Below, piece after piece: positions 54,701 through 64,000 of a DNA stretch of 64,000 nucleotides (positions within the stretch are counted from its first letter, which is position 1; each line of letters begins with the position of its first letter). The notes beneath the pieces are model-generated. The model made no database searches. It was not told the DNA's origin and worked only from the letters and a program-made list of their open reading frames with translations. Made by a program: the position numbers and the translations under genes. The DNA is from Seminavis robusta (lineage: Eukaryota; Bacillariophyta; Bacillariophyceae; Naviculales; Naviculaceae): the NCBI GenBank assembly GCA_903772945.1, contig CAICTM010000105.1, positions 1-64,000 of the forward strand, written 5' to 3'.

Positions 54701-57700
54701 GACTCGCTGCCACTCGAGTCACAGCAAGCTATCCAAAACGATGATGCCTCTCCTCAAGCCATGGCATGGAATTGGTTGTACAATCATCCCAACGCGGGTG
54801 ATTTCACGTCCTCTTCCAACACGGCCATTACTCAGCGAAGTGGTGGTCTTCGTCGGGCGTTGGACAAGCAACATGCACAGCATGAGCGTGCTCTGTTGAA
54901 TGCTTTGGAACGAGAGCAACAAAAGTTTGCTCTCGTCACCTTGTTCTTTGCGACTGGTGGTGAGAGTAACTGGGAGCGCAACCGCAACTGGTTGTCCTAT
55001 GAAGTGCACGAATGCGAGTGGTGGTCGCGATTCGCTTCCACCTGCGACGAAGATGATGCCTATCTTTCCTTGAACTTGCGTGAGAATGCTCTTGCTGGTC
55101 CGTTGCCCATGGAAATTTCGCTCTTGACCAACTTGGGATGGGTGGAGCTCGAAGACAATGTGGACATGACGGGAACCATCCCGTCTGCTATTAGTGAATT
55201 GACCAATCTGTATTTCATGTCCCTCATGAATGCCAGTCTCTCCGGTCCCATTCCCAGCACTATTGGACAGCTGACTGGATTGAAGGATTTGTTCCTCGAG
55301 ACCAACAAGTTGTCGGGATCCATTCCACCCGAGCTCTTCAACTTGGCTCATGCTCTTCAAGTCTCGTTGGCTAACAACACGTTGACCGGCTCCATCCCAA
55401 CAGAGCTTGGACTTTTGAGCAATGTGACTAAATTGTATCTGAATGGAAACAAGCTAACTGGAACGCTACCGACATCTGTTGGTCTCTTGTCCAACTTGGA
55501 GGTTCTCTGGTTGTACGATAACGAGATGAGCGGAAGCGTTCCCTTCCAAATCTGCCAGATGCTTCAAGATGGAAACCTCAAGAAGATCAACATTGACTGT
55601 GACAAGATGGAGTGCACCTGTGGATGTGACTGCGGTGCTGACCCTGTGGATGAAATCCCTCCCCGCGGCGCACCCTCGTTTTCTGTGGAAGCTCCGTCCA
55701 ACGAGGCCAACGTGCAGACCTTTGATGAGTTTCAGACACAGAGTTTGCCTTCCTTCTCCAGGTCTGCGGGTCTCAACTCTCCTCAAGCCCAGGCTCTCTT
55801 TTGGTTGGGCGCCGATCCTAACTTTGATGAGCACACCATTAACCAACGGTTGCAACGTTTTGCTTTGGCATCCTTGTACTATTCCACAAGCGGTGAGCGC
55901 TGGAACAATAACGAACACTGGTTGTCCTATGAGGTGGATGTCTGTGATTGGGCATCGTCGCTAGTGGATGATAATGTCTGCAATGATGCTGGCATGTACA
56001 CCACTTTGCATCTGTCTGAGAACTCTCTGTATGGGCAGCTTCCAGAGGAGATTGGTGTGTTGGTGACTCTTAGTGAGATTGACTTGAGTGGTAATGCTCT
56101 TCAAGGTGACCTTCCCTCCACCATTGGGTTGCTCACAAACCTCCTGTACCTGGAGCTGGATGGCAGTGAATTACAAGGGGAGCTCCCAACTGAGATGGGT
56201 AACTTGATCAACATGGTCAACTTCTATGCCCACAACAATGACCTCGGTGGAAGCATTCCTGAAGTGATTGGTTCCTGGACAAAGGCTCAACGTGTGTGGT
56301 TGAATTCCAATGAGTTCTCTGGTGAGCTCCCCTCGGCGGTTGGACTCATGACCAACCTGAAGATGTTCAAGGCCGGTAACAACTTGTTGGAAGGGGAGAT
56401 CCCAAGCGAATTCGGATTGCTAGACACCCTTCGTGCCTTGGAATTGGGAAGCAACTCTTTCGAAGGCTCAATTCCTGACTCGATCATGAGTTTGTCTGGT
56501 CTTGAAGTTTTGGATGTGTCTAACAACCAGCTGACTGGCCTCTTGGAGTTTGATGGATTGACCGGAATCAAGGATTTGCTGCTTGCCAACAACAACCTCA
56601 CTGGTGCCTTGGGCGCAGGAATCGGTGGCATGCTCATGGCCGACATGATCGATTTGAGCAATAACAAGTTCAACTCGAGCCTTCCCGAGGAGGTGGGACA
56701 GCTTCGTGGCTTGTCAACTTTCATCATCTCGTCCAACTCCTTCTTTGGAACCTTGCCTTCGGAAATCGGCGCTCTCCAAGGACTCAGTGTCTTCGATGTT
56801 TCCAACAACCAATTTGTCGGTGCAATTCCTGAAGAGTTTTGGGATTTGACTGGTGCTCGCAAGATTGATCTGTCCTCCAACCAGTTCACTGGAGAACTCC
56901 CCACGGCTATTGGCGACCTTGGTGCAGCGGAGCTCAATCTGAGGAGCAACAAGATCGCCGGACGTATTCCTGCAGCGATTGGAAATATGACGAACGTTGG
57001 TGTGATCGATTTCAGTCAAAACGAACTCGCGGGAAATATTCCAACCGAAGTGGGCAACCTTGTCCGGGTTGGGCGGTTCTCGTTGAGTGGTAATGCCGCA
57101 GTGAATGGTGTCCTGCCAGATGAGATGGGCGACATGGTGAATCTCCGCGAACTGTGGATCCAAAACACGTCTGTTGTTGGACCAATCCCCACGTCTTTCG
57201 GTCAGCTGAACAAGCTTGCAGTCCTTGCGTTGGACGGCAACAGCCTGTCAGGTAGCATTCCTGATATCTTTGGTAGCATGACTTCATTGAAGGAAGTGTT
57301 GCTCCATCACAATGACTTGAGTGGACAAGTGCCGCTCTCTTTGTGCCAGCTGAAAGAGACTGGTAGTGTGGAGACCATCTCGGTTGACTGCGGCAAGGTC
57401 AACTGCTTCTGTGATTGCGAGTGTGTGGAACCGAGACCTGCTGTAAGCCGCGGAGATGGAAACGGTATTGACTTCATGGCAACACCTGCTCCTTCTTACG
57501 TCTTCAACGAGTCTGGTTGGGTGCTCGGTGACCTCTACGGCATGCTACCAAGTTTTGCACGAGAGAATCTTGCAAATCCCAACTCCCCTCAAGCTGAAGC
57601 GTACAAATGGGATCTCCAAGATCCGGCCGCTTCGTCTCTTTCCTTGGAGCAGCGACTATCAAGATACGGACTGGCTGCCCTGTACTTTGCCACCAACGGT

Positions 57701-59194
57701 GCTTCGTGGACTGTCAACGATCTCTGGCTCACCCACGAAATCAGCCCCTGTGACTGGTTCTCTCAGTCCAGTACCTCGGTGTGTAACGACGACGGAATTG
57801 TGGACAATGTCGATCTTGATGAGAATAATCTCGATGGCAGCATTCCCGAAGAGGTCGCTCTTGTGGCAGCCATGTGGGTATTCTCGATGAACATGAATCC
57901 TCGATTGGGTGGCACATTGCCTTCTTCGATGGGTTCGTGGAGGAATGCCGCTGTTATTGATCTCCACGGCAGTAACTTTGGCGGTCCAATCCCAAGCGAG
58001 CTCGGGCAGCTGCCAAACCTTGCAGACCTCTTCCTCATGAAGAACAAGTTCTCTGGAGGCCTACCGAAAGAACTTGGAAACCTTGGCTCTTTGGAACGCA
58101 TGTCTGTCGAAGGCAACAGCCTAGACGGCATGCTTCCGACCACAATTGGTCGGCTTGGAAAGGCAAAAGCTCTCAGCTTCCGAGAGAATCTCTTCAACGG
58201 AAAGATCCCTACCGAGGTGGGAGCCTTGGATTCCATTGCCTTCCTTGATTTGTCCTTCAATGCCTTCAACGGCGCCGTCCCATCAGAGATTGGCTCTCTG
58301 AATGAGACATTGACCAACTTGCTCATCGAGTACAACACCCTGTCCGGCGAAATCCCAAGCGAAATTGGTCTCCTCGCGAAAGCCGAACAGATCTCCTTCT
58401 CCAAGAATCAAATTGGTGGAACCTTGCCCGAGGCCATTGGGCAATTGGATTCCATCCAGTACCTGACCTTGGACAACAACAACTTGAACGGTCCTATTCC
58501 TTCACAGCTTTGGGGTTGCATGAATACGTTGAGCCTTTTGGATCTTTCGTACAACTCTTTCACGGGTGCTCTTCCTCGAGAGCTCTTCTTGGCTGGAACC
58601 GGAAGCTCTATCGAGGGCTTCCACGTGGACCACAACCCCGGGATCTCCGGGGATATCCCAAGCGACATTGGCCTCCTCACGAGTGCCCAGACCATCATGA
58701 TGAGCGAAACCGGCCTTGGTGGCTCCATTCCGTCCGAGTTTGGTTTGCTCTCCGCCAACCTTCAATGGCTTGACCTGTCCGACACTCAAGTGGAAGGACA
58801 GCTGCCATCGAAACTGCATGCCATGACTGCGTTGAAAGTCCTTCTCCTGGAGGACAACAGCGGATTGACTGGCTCCGTCCCATCGGACTTTGGACGCTTC
58901 ATGAACATCGAAGAGCTATCGATTACCGGAACACAAATCGGTGGCTCCATCCCTAGCCAGCTGGGTAATGCCAGAACCATCACTCAGCTCTACCTAAATA
59001 ACAATGCCCTCCAGGGACCGATTCCGACTGAACTCGGATTCCTGAGCAACATGAAGCACCTTTGGTTGCATCAAAATAGCCTGACTGGCTCTATGCCCCA
59101 AGAGATTTGCCAACTCGGATTGGAAACCTTGGTGGTTGACTGTGAAACCGTCCAGTGCAGCACTGACTGTGGCTGTACTTGTTCGGGTTCATAG
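51743..59194 (+). CDS. Giant intronless LRR membrane protein with four ectodomain units
   Basis: 2483 aa in one exon, ATG 51743 (MDRENDTITHASS). The cytoplasmic part (1-373) is highly acidic (Asp/Glu/Ser, Gln near the end) without a recognised domain. Membrane segment at about 374-397. The ectodomain has four units, each with a cap and an LRR solenoid closed by a Cys cap. Caps: SSQALAYTWI, SPQAMAWNWL, SPQAQALFWL, SPQAEAYKWD. Cys caps: IDCHKVDCDCQCEC near 946, IDCDKMECTCGCDC near 1283, VDCGKVNCFCDCEC near 1882, and the C-terminal VDCETVQCSTDCGC. A Gly/Thr/Pro-rich insert with repeated GASNFI(S/A)TP interrupts unit 1. Units 3 and 4 have the longest solenoids. Likely a surface receptor or adhesion protein; there is no kinase. 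Confidence 0.93.
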   Translation: MDRENDTITHASSSANAEEGPLRRLGDYTDSEDDDDESSVPFGGAQGGGEDTTVDDTTVPFQEPPPAARPSLSDHFGNSHSNNNNNAEEEEKDEKSHFSYSTIQTTQTMAQKESTSGGVLMVDGRTPEQAAKDAEALMETTEEDGQETDQPHAAATMTAIASDDDDDSSDKEQVANETKPVARTYAPDDLGFEYDDEEDEESETEEDYYQQTQAAKTKTGVTKAKAPVDNDDYDSEEDDESELEEDYEVPIDDGNEDDDAPAPATWNFMAGFTRGEESSDDGTDDDLAAARPEFDAFGNRYDTDDDLHTDDDDDASSQDSNDNYERSSDGSSAFLDEQQLAQQQQQTILRERQQRKQQAEEDEEAILYYQSRAACLCYCILALVVVFTTTILCLYFLVWKDNSGGNLIVVGEVDSSERYPLRHLPQYTQTAIETNPASSQALAYTWILNDDVAAEQDNYTAGQQDNRYALATLYFAMGGAAWTDNSNWLKHHTECVWAGYNCGSNRTQEKQWAREQGLTSNGGGGGGGATTTGVAFPTSNTATLDNSNAAPTGGASTTGGSTGGDVGGGSSGGIVGGLSLNKNAGGGRNLRGLINLIPDGSSTMPPTPAPKSSSSQGGGTGASNFISTPAPAPTASQGASNFIATPPPETTTTGASNFIATPSPDGTVNPAIVQTDAPVVAQEQEEEAPALQDLLREEDPVLTVQEGDESLVLNDNGLLGTIPPEIAMMTNSLFLLSFNNNPGLTGTIPTEMATMKGLTKIQISRNSIRGKIPTELTKLAKQLDAIYLHRNALTGRVPSEFAVMSQLTSLWLHGNQLTGSIPPELFALASTEENPQLQDLEELYLDHNRLTGTIPNPAFYEREGEEESSNSMTLFSAAVAESRQALNGVRRLYLDNNALSGPIPTTLGLYLRLETLTLHNNSLTGRMPDEICGLFEIGALKKLTIDCHKVDCDCQCECVTEEIVPVDTRPFYDTSKPDAPPSGPVFDSLPLESQQAIQNDDASPQAMAWNWLYNHPNAGDFTSSSNTAITQRSGGLRRALDKQHAQHERALLNALEREQQKFALVTLFFATGGESNWERNRNWLSYEVHECEWWSRFASTCDEDDAYLSLNLRENALAGPLPMEISLLTNLGWVELEDNVDMTGTIPSAISELTNLYFMSLMNASLSGPIPSTIGQLTGLKDLFLETNKLSGSIPPELFNLAHALQVSLANNTLTGSIPTELGLLSNVTKLYLNGNKLTGTLPTSVGLLSNLEVLWLYDNEMSGSVPFQICQMLQDGNLKKINIDCDKMECTCGCDCGADPVDEIPPRGAPSFSVEAPSNEANVQTFDEFQTQSLPSFSRSAGLNSPQAQALFWLGADPNFDEHTINQRLQRFALASLYYSTSGERWNNNEHWLSYEVDVCDWASSLVDDNVCNDAGMYTTLHLSENSLYGQLPEEIGVLVTLSEIDLSGNALQGDLPSTIGLLTNLLYLELDGSELQGELPTEMGNLINMVNFYAHNNDLGGSIPEVIGSWTKAQRVWLNSNEFSGELPSAVGLMTNLKMFKAGNNLLEGEIPSEFGLLDTLRALELGSNSFEGSIPDSIMSLSGLEVLDVSNNQLTGLLEFDGLTGIKDLLLANNNLTGALGAGIGGMLMADMIDLSNNKFNSSLPEEVGQLRGLSTFIISSNSFFGTLPSEIGALQGLSVFDVSNNQFVGAIPEEFWDLTGARKIDLSSNQFTGELPTAIGDLGAAELNLRSNKIAGRIPAAIGNMTNVGVIDFSQNELAGNIPTEVGNLVRVGRFSLSGNAAVNGVLPDEMGDMVNLRELWIQNTSVVGPIPTSFGQLNKLAVLALDGNSLSGSIPDIFGSMTSLKEVLLHHNDLSGQVPLSLCQLKETGSVETISVDCGKVNCFCDCECVEPRPAVSRGDGNGIDFMATPAPSYVFNESGWVLGDLYGMLPSFARENLANPNSPQAEAYKWDLQDPAASSLSLEQRLSRYGLAALYFATNGASWTVNDLWLTHEISPCDWFSQSSTSVCNDDGIVDNVDLDENNLDGSIPEEVALVAAMWVFSMNMNPRLGGTLPSSMGSWRNAAVIDLHGSNFGGPIPSELGQLPNLADLFLMKNKFSGGLPKELGNLGSLERMSVEGNSLDGMLPTTIGRLGKAKALSFRENLFNGKIPTEVGALDSIAFLDLSFNAFNGAVPSEIGSLNETLTNLLIEYNTLSGEIPSEIGLLAKAEQISFSKNQIGGTLPEAIGQLDSIQYLTLDNNNLNGPIPSQLWGCMNTLSLLDLSYNSFTGALPRELFLAGTGSSIEGFHVDHNPGISGDIPSDIGLLTSAQTIMMSETGLGGSIPSEFGLLSANLQWLDLSDTQVEGQLPSKLHAMTALKVLLLEDNSGLTGSVPSDFGRFMNIEELSITGTQIGGSIPSQLGNARTITQLYLNNNALQGPIPTELGFLSNMKHLWLHQNSLTGSMPQEICQLGLETLVVDCETVQCSTDCGCTCSGS

Positions 59195-60456
59195 TGATAC
59201 GATATTTGTTTAAAAACTGAGATACATAGCTACATATTTCATATTGTACACGGCACCGTCTCTGTAACCTATTTAGAACAGATTGTATTGTAGATGCCGT
59301 TTGGTATCTGGCGCCTGCCAGAACGAGTACGAGTGACACTCGTTAGCTGATACGGGCTACTCTGACGAAAAGGTCCGGATTTTCAAAAAAATCCGGATTT
59401 GCTCTGGATCGCCCAGAATCATCTGGTGAACACAGTAACTGCTTGTTCCTGCCTGGACACATCCTCATCAAAAAACACACCACCTTGGCTGTCAAAGATG
59501 CCCTAGCATTTTAACCAATAGAGCCACCCTAGCAATACTTTGAGATAGGGAATACATAATTTGGATGTGACGGTCGCAGTGGTGGTAGTGGCTTGCCCAT
59601 TTGGTGGTCTTGGAAGTGAACATTGACTAGCAAAGTGGGGAACTCATTTTTGCTTTTTCGATTGGTGCCAACAGCCTCCAGCTGATCTTAGATCCCAATT
59701 CCGGTCGAACCGAGCCATACCATTGCAGTCATATATACACCTATGCAGTCAAGGAAGCCTGGAGACTGCCCAGAGTGAATCTGCTGTTCCTACAAGATCG
59801 TCGAGGACTACTAAAGAGGAGCCAGCCATCCAACGTCGTCAACCGGCCGTCGTCGAACGGAAGACGCTATTAACTCGTTGATCCAACTCACTTTCAGTGG
59901 TATGATGCTCCCTAATGGACTACAATGTGTCCATCAGATCAATAGATATGATTGCGTTGATAGCAGAAGGGTGGCACAGTCCGAAATAAAGGTGAAGCTG
60001 AGAACTTGGGGAAATATGGAAGAAGAATGAAGCATCTAATTTGACATAAGATAATGCCTGCTACATAGCTGTTACCACTACAACCAGCACATGGCTGCAA
60101 CAAGCAAAGAATGTAGACAATTCTACGTGCTTAGTTTGGTTGTTTACATGCTACATTAGTCTCGTAGTCCTTGACCAGAGCATGGTGTTGTGATGAGGAG
60201 AAAAGTGAAGTATCTTACAGTTACTCAACGAAGACTCTTAATGTAAAGGGTATTTCGCATTTGCATTTTCAGTTTTGCTTCAAGTTTGGTAATTTAGTTT
60301 ATTTTGGCTCATTTATATAAATTTAAAATTTATTTACAGGATAGTTCTTTGTTTCACTTGCAAAGCAAACCAGCCTGTATAGAAAACTCTGGATCCGGAC
60401 TAAATCGTCAGAGTAGCGGGGTTGTGGAGTAGGTGGAGTTGCTTTCTAATATTGCT
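59195..60456. other. Spacer between convergent genes, no gene seen
   Basis: The 3' flanks of the giant LRR gene and the thioesterase gene. AT-rich stretch at about 60296-60345 (tatataaatttaaaatttat). No coding frame above noise and no RNA gene recognised. Confidence 0.5.
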
Positions 60457-61137
60457 TTATTCCCCTGGAAGCTTGGGCAGCATGACACACAGCAAAGCCT
60501 TGAATTCTACTGCTTTGACTGTGGTTGCCGGTTTTCTTCCCACAATCTTGATTTCCCCTGAAATATTACAGGTCGTTTTTCTTGTCTCTTCTAAATTCTT
60601 CACAAATGCCTTCCATGCATCGTCCTTGGTAGGCAAGAAACTAGTGGCGATAATGAATTCATTGTCATCTGTATTCCAGACTGGTCGTTTGTAGTTGATT
60701 TCGGCAGATTGTACGACCACAGTACACTGATTCAGGAGCTCTTCATCCCAAGTGTCTCTCAAGTGTATGACCAGCGTATACCACGCTGAAAGGACACAAA
60801 CGGAATACAAACTCCCCGCAAATGCACTCCCATGGACATTGGTATTCCCTCGGATGGGCATGGATAAGGAGACGAATCCTTCTTGTTCGTCTGACCGCAA
60901 GATGACCTGGTCCACCGTTATTCCCATGCGACGAGCGGGTGGCATGTTGACGTGAATGCTGGTAGAAACATACTTTTCTACTTCCGATAGCTTTCGCCCC
61001 ACTCCCCGATGCAACGTTTTGCTTTCTTGTTTCTTGGCTTCGCTGGCAATCGCCAGAAAACTAGTCACTGCTGCCACACCGAGAAAGATAAGAAGGCTTG
61101 TAGTGGTAGTGCTTGCGCTGGATGTTGCCGTCACCAT
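60457..61137 (-). CDS. YiiD_C-type thioesterase-like hotdog protein
   Basis: Single exon, 226 aa, ATG 61135-61137. A hydrophobic N-terminal segment (LLIFLGVAAVTSFLAIA, 15-31) may be a signal anchor or part of a transit peptide. The rest resembles the YiiD C-terminal thioesterase family: IHVNMPPARRMGI, SMPIRGNTNVHGSAFAGSLY (93-111), a Trp-containing helix (LSAWYTLVI), and a strand INYKRPV. In that family the N.N..G.AF.GS region lines the hotdog active site. The acyl substrate is unknown. Convergent with the giant LRR gene. Confidence 0.78.
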   Translation of the reverse strand: MVTATSSASTTTTSLLIFLGVAAVTSFLAIASEAKKQESKTLHRGVGRKLSEVEKYVSTSIHVNMPPARRMGITVDQVILRSDEQEGFVSLSMPIRGNTNVHGSAFAGSLYSVCVLSAWYTLVIHLRDTWDEELLNQCTVVVQSAEINYKRPVWNTDDNEFIIATSFLPTKDDAWKAFVKNLEETRKTTCNISGEIKIVGRKPATTVKAVEFKALLCVMLPKLPGE

Positions 61138-61836
61138 TGTGAAGGTTGTTGAGGTATCTTCTGCTTTGCACTTCGTCGTGATGCTGTCTGCTGTTTGGAT
61201 CTTTTGACAAAATGACTTGAAACGAAATAAGCCAGCGCGCGCTGTAGAAACCCACCTTCGATGAAACCTGAAGAAACCAAAGGGACACCCGACAATTTTG
61301 ACCGGGTGTGGAGTACGGTGGCGAAGTTATGTTCGGAAGCCCCCCGGGGGGCGGCAAACCGTAGGCAAAGAAGAGGCGGAATTGGGGACAATCTAGCTAG
61401 CTAGGTCCTGATCAGGGGCTGACAAACGGAGGACCACCATGGGAGCCAATTCATTCACTTTCTTCCTTTCAGTGGACTTGAGTGCGGATTGTACCGGTAT
61501 ACTGGGCCTCCCCTTATTTGACCTGGAGTACCTCTTGTGGAAGAGAGTTGCGAACACTACTGAAGCTAACAATAAAGAGTTCTAATCTTTCTGAGTTGTG
61601 GAAAATGAACATCACAGTGTTACTGTACTTTTTGGCTTCTACTATTTTCAGCTAGCATGTATCATCGGTAATGCAAGGCAGTGTGCCAGAGTCGGTGCTT
61701 TTGGTGGCCCTTAGCTGCCCTTACTATCAAGCTGAGGTCACAAACGGTTTGGGAGCTAGCATATCTCTCAGCGCATGCTGCAGTCTCCACCACAAACCCC
61801 AAGCCATTTATCCTAGCTATGGTTGTCACTGAAACT
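61138..61836. other. Intergenic, one GC palindrome
   Basis: 5' flank of the thioesterase gene and 3' flank of the terminal LRR gene. It holds the perfect palindrome gccccccggggggc at 61339-61352. No gene seen. Confidence 0.5.
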
Positions 61837-64000
61837 CTACTGGGACAGGCAGTAGTCAGCAGCATCACCATCACAACACAGAGTGCAACAAGAGCACTCT
61901 ATCATGGGATTGCCTGTGCCATCCCTTGGCAAGCAGTCAGCAGCCACTTCAAATGCGCCCTTTCCGGGGTCAGCCAAAGAACAGAGAGATGATGGAATGG
62001 GACCAGAAAGGTCATTCCCATTCACAATAAACTGATTTAGAAATGTCAGAGAGGAAAGCTGTATTGGGATGGTGCCATGGAACTTGTTGTTGGAAATGTC
62101 AAAGGTTTGTAGATTTGTCAAAAGCTGGAGTCCAGTGCTTATGGTGCCAGTGAAGCCACAGTTGGAGACCTGAAGTGAAATTAAGTTGGTACACTTTGTA
62201 AAGAGTTCCTCTGGTAGGGAGCCATCCATATTAGTCCGACTGATATGAAGTTCTGAAAGAGAGCCTTTCAGAAGTCCTATTTCGGATGGGATGGTTCCGT
62301 GTAAAGGGTTGCCTTGCAAATAGACGATGAGGCGACCAAGCCCATGGGATGCTGCAATTTCAGTGGGTAGAGTTCCTGTAAGCTACATGGGAGGGCAAGG
62401 GTGAGCTGTCAATCACAGATAGTTCAGGCTCTTGACCAAAAGTTGAAGATCACTGAGGATCGGTTCTCGAGAAAAGGTTGCCAAACCTCATTGTTTTCAA
62501 AAAAGAGATCAAGACGGTTTCCTCTTCTAGCTTGAAAGAGCTCTGTGGGAATGGAACCAGACAAGCTGTTTGAACCAAATTGAAGGACAGTCCCATCAAA
62601 GAGTCCAACTTCTGTGGGCAGTGTCCCGGTTAGTGAATTGTTTGCGAAAGATAAGGAGGAGAGTTTGTTTCCAAACAATTCCACAGGAATACTTCCAGAG
62701 AGCTCGTTGTGGGAGAGAATCAGTGTAGAAAGGGAAAGAAAGCTTCCATATATGCTTGGAATGTTGCCTGTCAGTTGGTTCACCATAAAATTTATTGATT
62801 CCAGTGTGGGAAGACTTGCAAGTTCTATGGGCAAAGGGCCGTTCAATCCATTGTTCGCTGATAATGAAAGCAAGGCAAGGATAAGTACAGGAATCGTGCA
62901 TTTTTCGTCCTTGTTGTCATCAACAAAAACTAGAAAAGCACTCACACAGCACCAACTCCGTAATGTTCTTTTCTCTGTCGCAAAGAATTCCTGCCCATTG
63001 ACATTCATGAACACCCGTGAGCCACCAACTTCCCAATAAATCCGAACTAAAATATTCAATCCTGCATGATGCATCGTTTGCAGTTGTAGATGGCCCACAA
63101 TGAAGCCAATCGCTCACTTGGGATGTTTGAAAGTAAGTCAATACCACAATGAACCTCTGTAGAACATTGTTGGCATCTGGGTTGAGCTGCAGAGGATCCT
63201 CAAACACAATCCAATCAAGAGCCTTGAACTTTGGCTGGGTGGGTTCTGGCTCATCGTTTTCGGGAAAATAATCGGGTCCAAAAGCCTCTTCAATTCTGTT
63301 CTGAATGTCCTCCAAAACAAAATACCGAAAGGAAGTGGGAGCCTGAGTCTCCACATCACCTTCTTTGTTGCTGCAGAGACCAGCTCCACAGACGGAACCA
63401 ACAATCACTCCAACCATGAGAAGACTGCCAATGAGTACAGAGATCAGGAGAGTCATTGTGGTTGATCGGTTTTTCCCATGCGAATGATCCAGCCTAGCAA
63501 TCTGTGTAGGTTCTTCATTCTCTTCCACCTGGTTCGCCACGACCAATCCATCAATATCGTCGGTTGGAGTGGTGGCTTGGTCATCTGCCATACTTTGATT
63601 CCTTGCGTTTGTGCTTGGCATTCCGAGCTCTCCATCAGCAACAGACAGCTCATGAGAAGAAGAAGTAGCCCCCACCAATGAACGGCTGAGTGTTGTGGTT
63701 CTCTGGAGATCAGTCCCGGGGGCCGCTGCATATGCTCCTGGATGCATGGCATCATCATGTGACTGATTTTGCCCACTTGTCAACCTTGGTTGCGAGAAAG
63801 CAAGCTCGTCATCTAGATCAGCATCTGCTGCAGGAGTTTCGCTGGTAACTTGACGATGATTCTTTATTTGCTCTTGTACTACCTTCAAAATAAAGGCATG
63901 GTCTTCCTTTTCTTCTTCTCTGATTTCCTCTCCCGTAGAGTTGTTGCCTGTTGTGCTGGGATGCTGCCATGATGACCGGAATGACCTTCCCTTTTGCTCC
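61837..64000 (-). CDS. LRR single-pass membrane protein with PGAYA motif, 5' partial
   Basis: Exons (minus): 64000-62946 (open to the window edge), 62857-62487, 62382-61837. Introns of 88 nt (GTGAGT...TCAG, phase 1) and 104 nt (GTTTGG...GTAG, phase 0). The second joins FFENNE to LTGTLPTEI and restores the LRR. At least 655 residues are visible; the start codon is not in the window. Cytoplasmic part: PGAYAAAPG then LQRTTTLSRSLVG, later GLVVANQVEE; membrane helix LLISVLIGSLLMVGVIVG. The cap is divergent (PKFKALDWIV, LQRFIVVLTYFQTS, HECQWAG), followed by LRRs and a C-terminal Cys-rich end (IECSCCTLCC) that departs from the usual DC....C.C pattern. Confidence 0.85.

Overview
The window looks like nuclear DNA of a pennate diatom, possibly Seminavis or a close relative. 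I infer this from three things: the dominant gene family (single-pass membrane proteins with plant-type LRRs and an ectodomain module I associate with diatoms), short GT-AG introns of about 75-105 nt, and a decayed Ty3/Gypsy element. No database search was possible, so the organism call is an inference.

Layout. 1-3008: right part of a decayed Ty3/Gypsy retroelement whose right LTR sits inside a BTB-domain gene. 2996-6491: three tandem minus-strand BTB genes, all with broken frames. 7462-13057: four-exon LRR membrane protein with an N-terminal WW domain and a Thr/Asn-rich stalk. 13151-13834: PAP2/sphingomyelin-synthase-like enzyme. 14057-22170: tandem segmental duplication; each copy holds an LRR membrane protein gene (15046-17046 and 19111-21084) and a relic of another LRR gene. 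22195-23223: Arg/Ser-rich protein. 25300-27528: fourth LRR gene. 28676-29383: methyltransferase. 30.5-37.1 kb: transposon-like island with a Mutator-like transposase and a possible passenger gene. 39842-44881: nine-exon LRR membrane protein with a cytoplasmic TAZ-type zinc finger. 45242-50071: type I membrane protein with four tandem lumenal domains resembling the thioredoxin-like part of plant vacuolar sorting receptors. 51743-59194: intronless 2483-residue LRR protein with four ectodomain modules. 60457-61137: YiiD-type thioesterase. 61837-64000: LRR gene cut by the window edge.

Six intact or near-intact LRR membrane protein genes and two relics lie within 57 kb. They share one plan: a long charged cytoplasmic N-terminus, one membrane segment, then one to four ectodomain units. 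Each unit has a cap (SPQ..A..WL, later FALATL(F/Y)YST, W, ECDW), plant-type LRRs, and a closing Cys-rich cap (DC....C.C.C.C). The cytoplasmic parts differ: WW in one, TAZ in one, PGAYA.AP plus GL.VAN motifs in four, and an acidic low-complexity region in the giant protein. None has a kinase domain. This suggests a family of surface receptors or adhesion proteins with exchangeable intracellular adaptors. The strongest candidates for something undescribed are the WW-LRR and TAZ-LRR fusions, the shared cytoplasmic motif pair, and the four-fold VSR-like protein.
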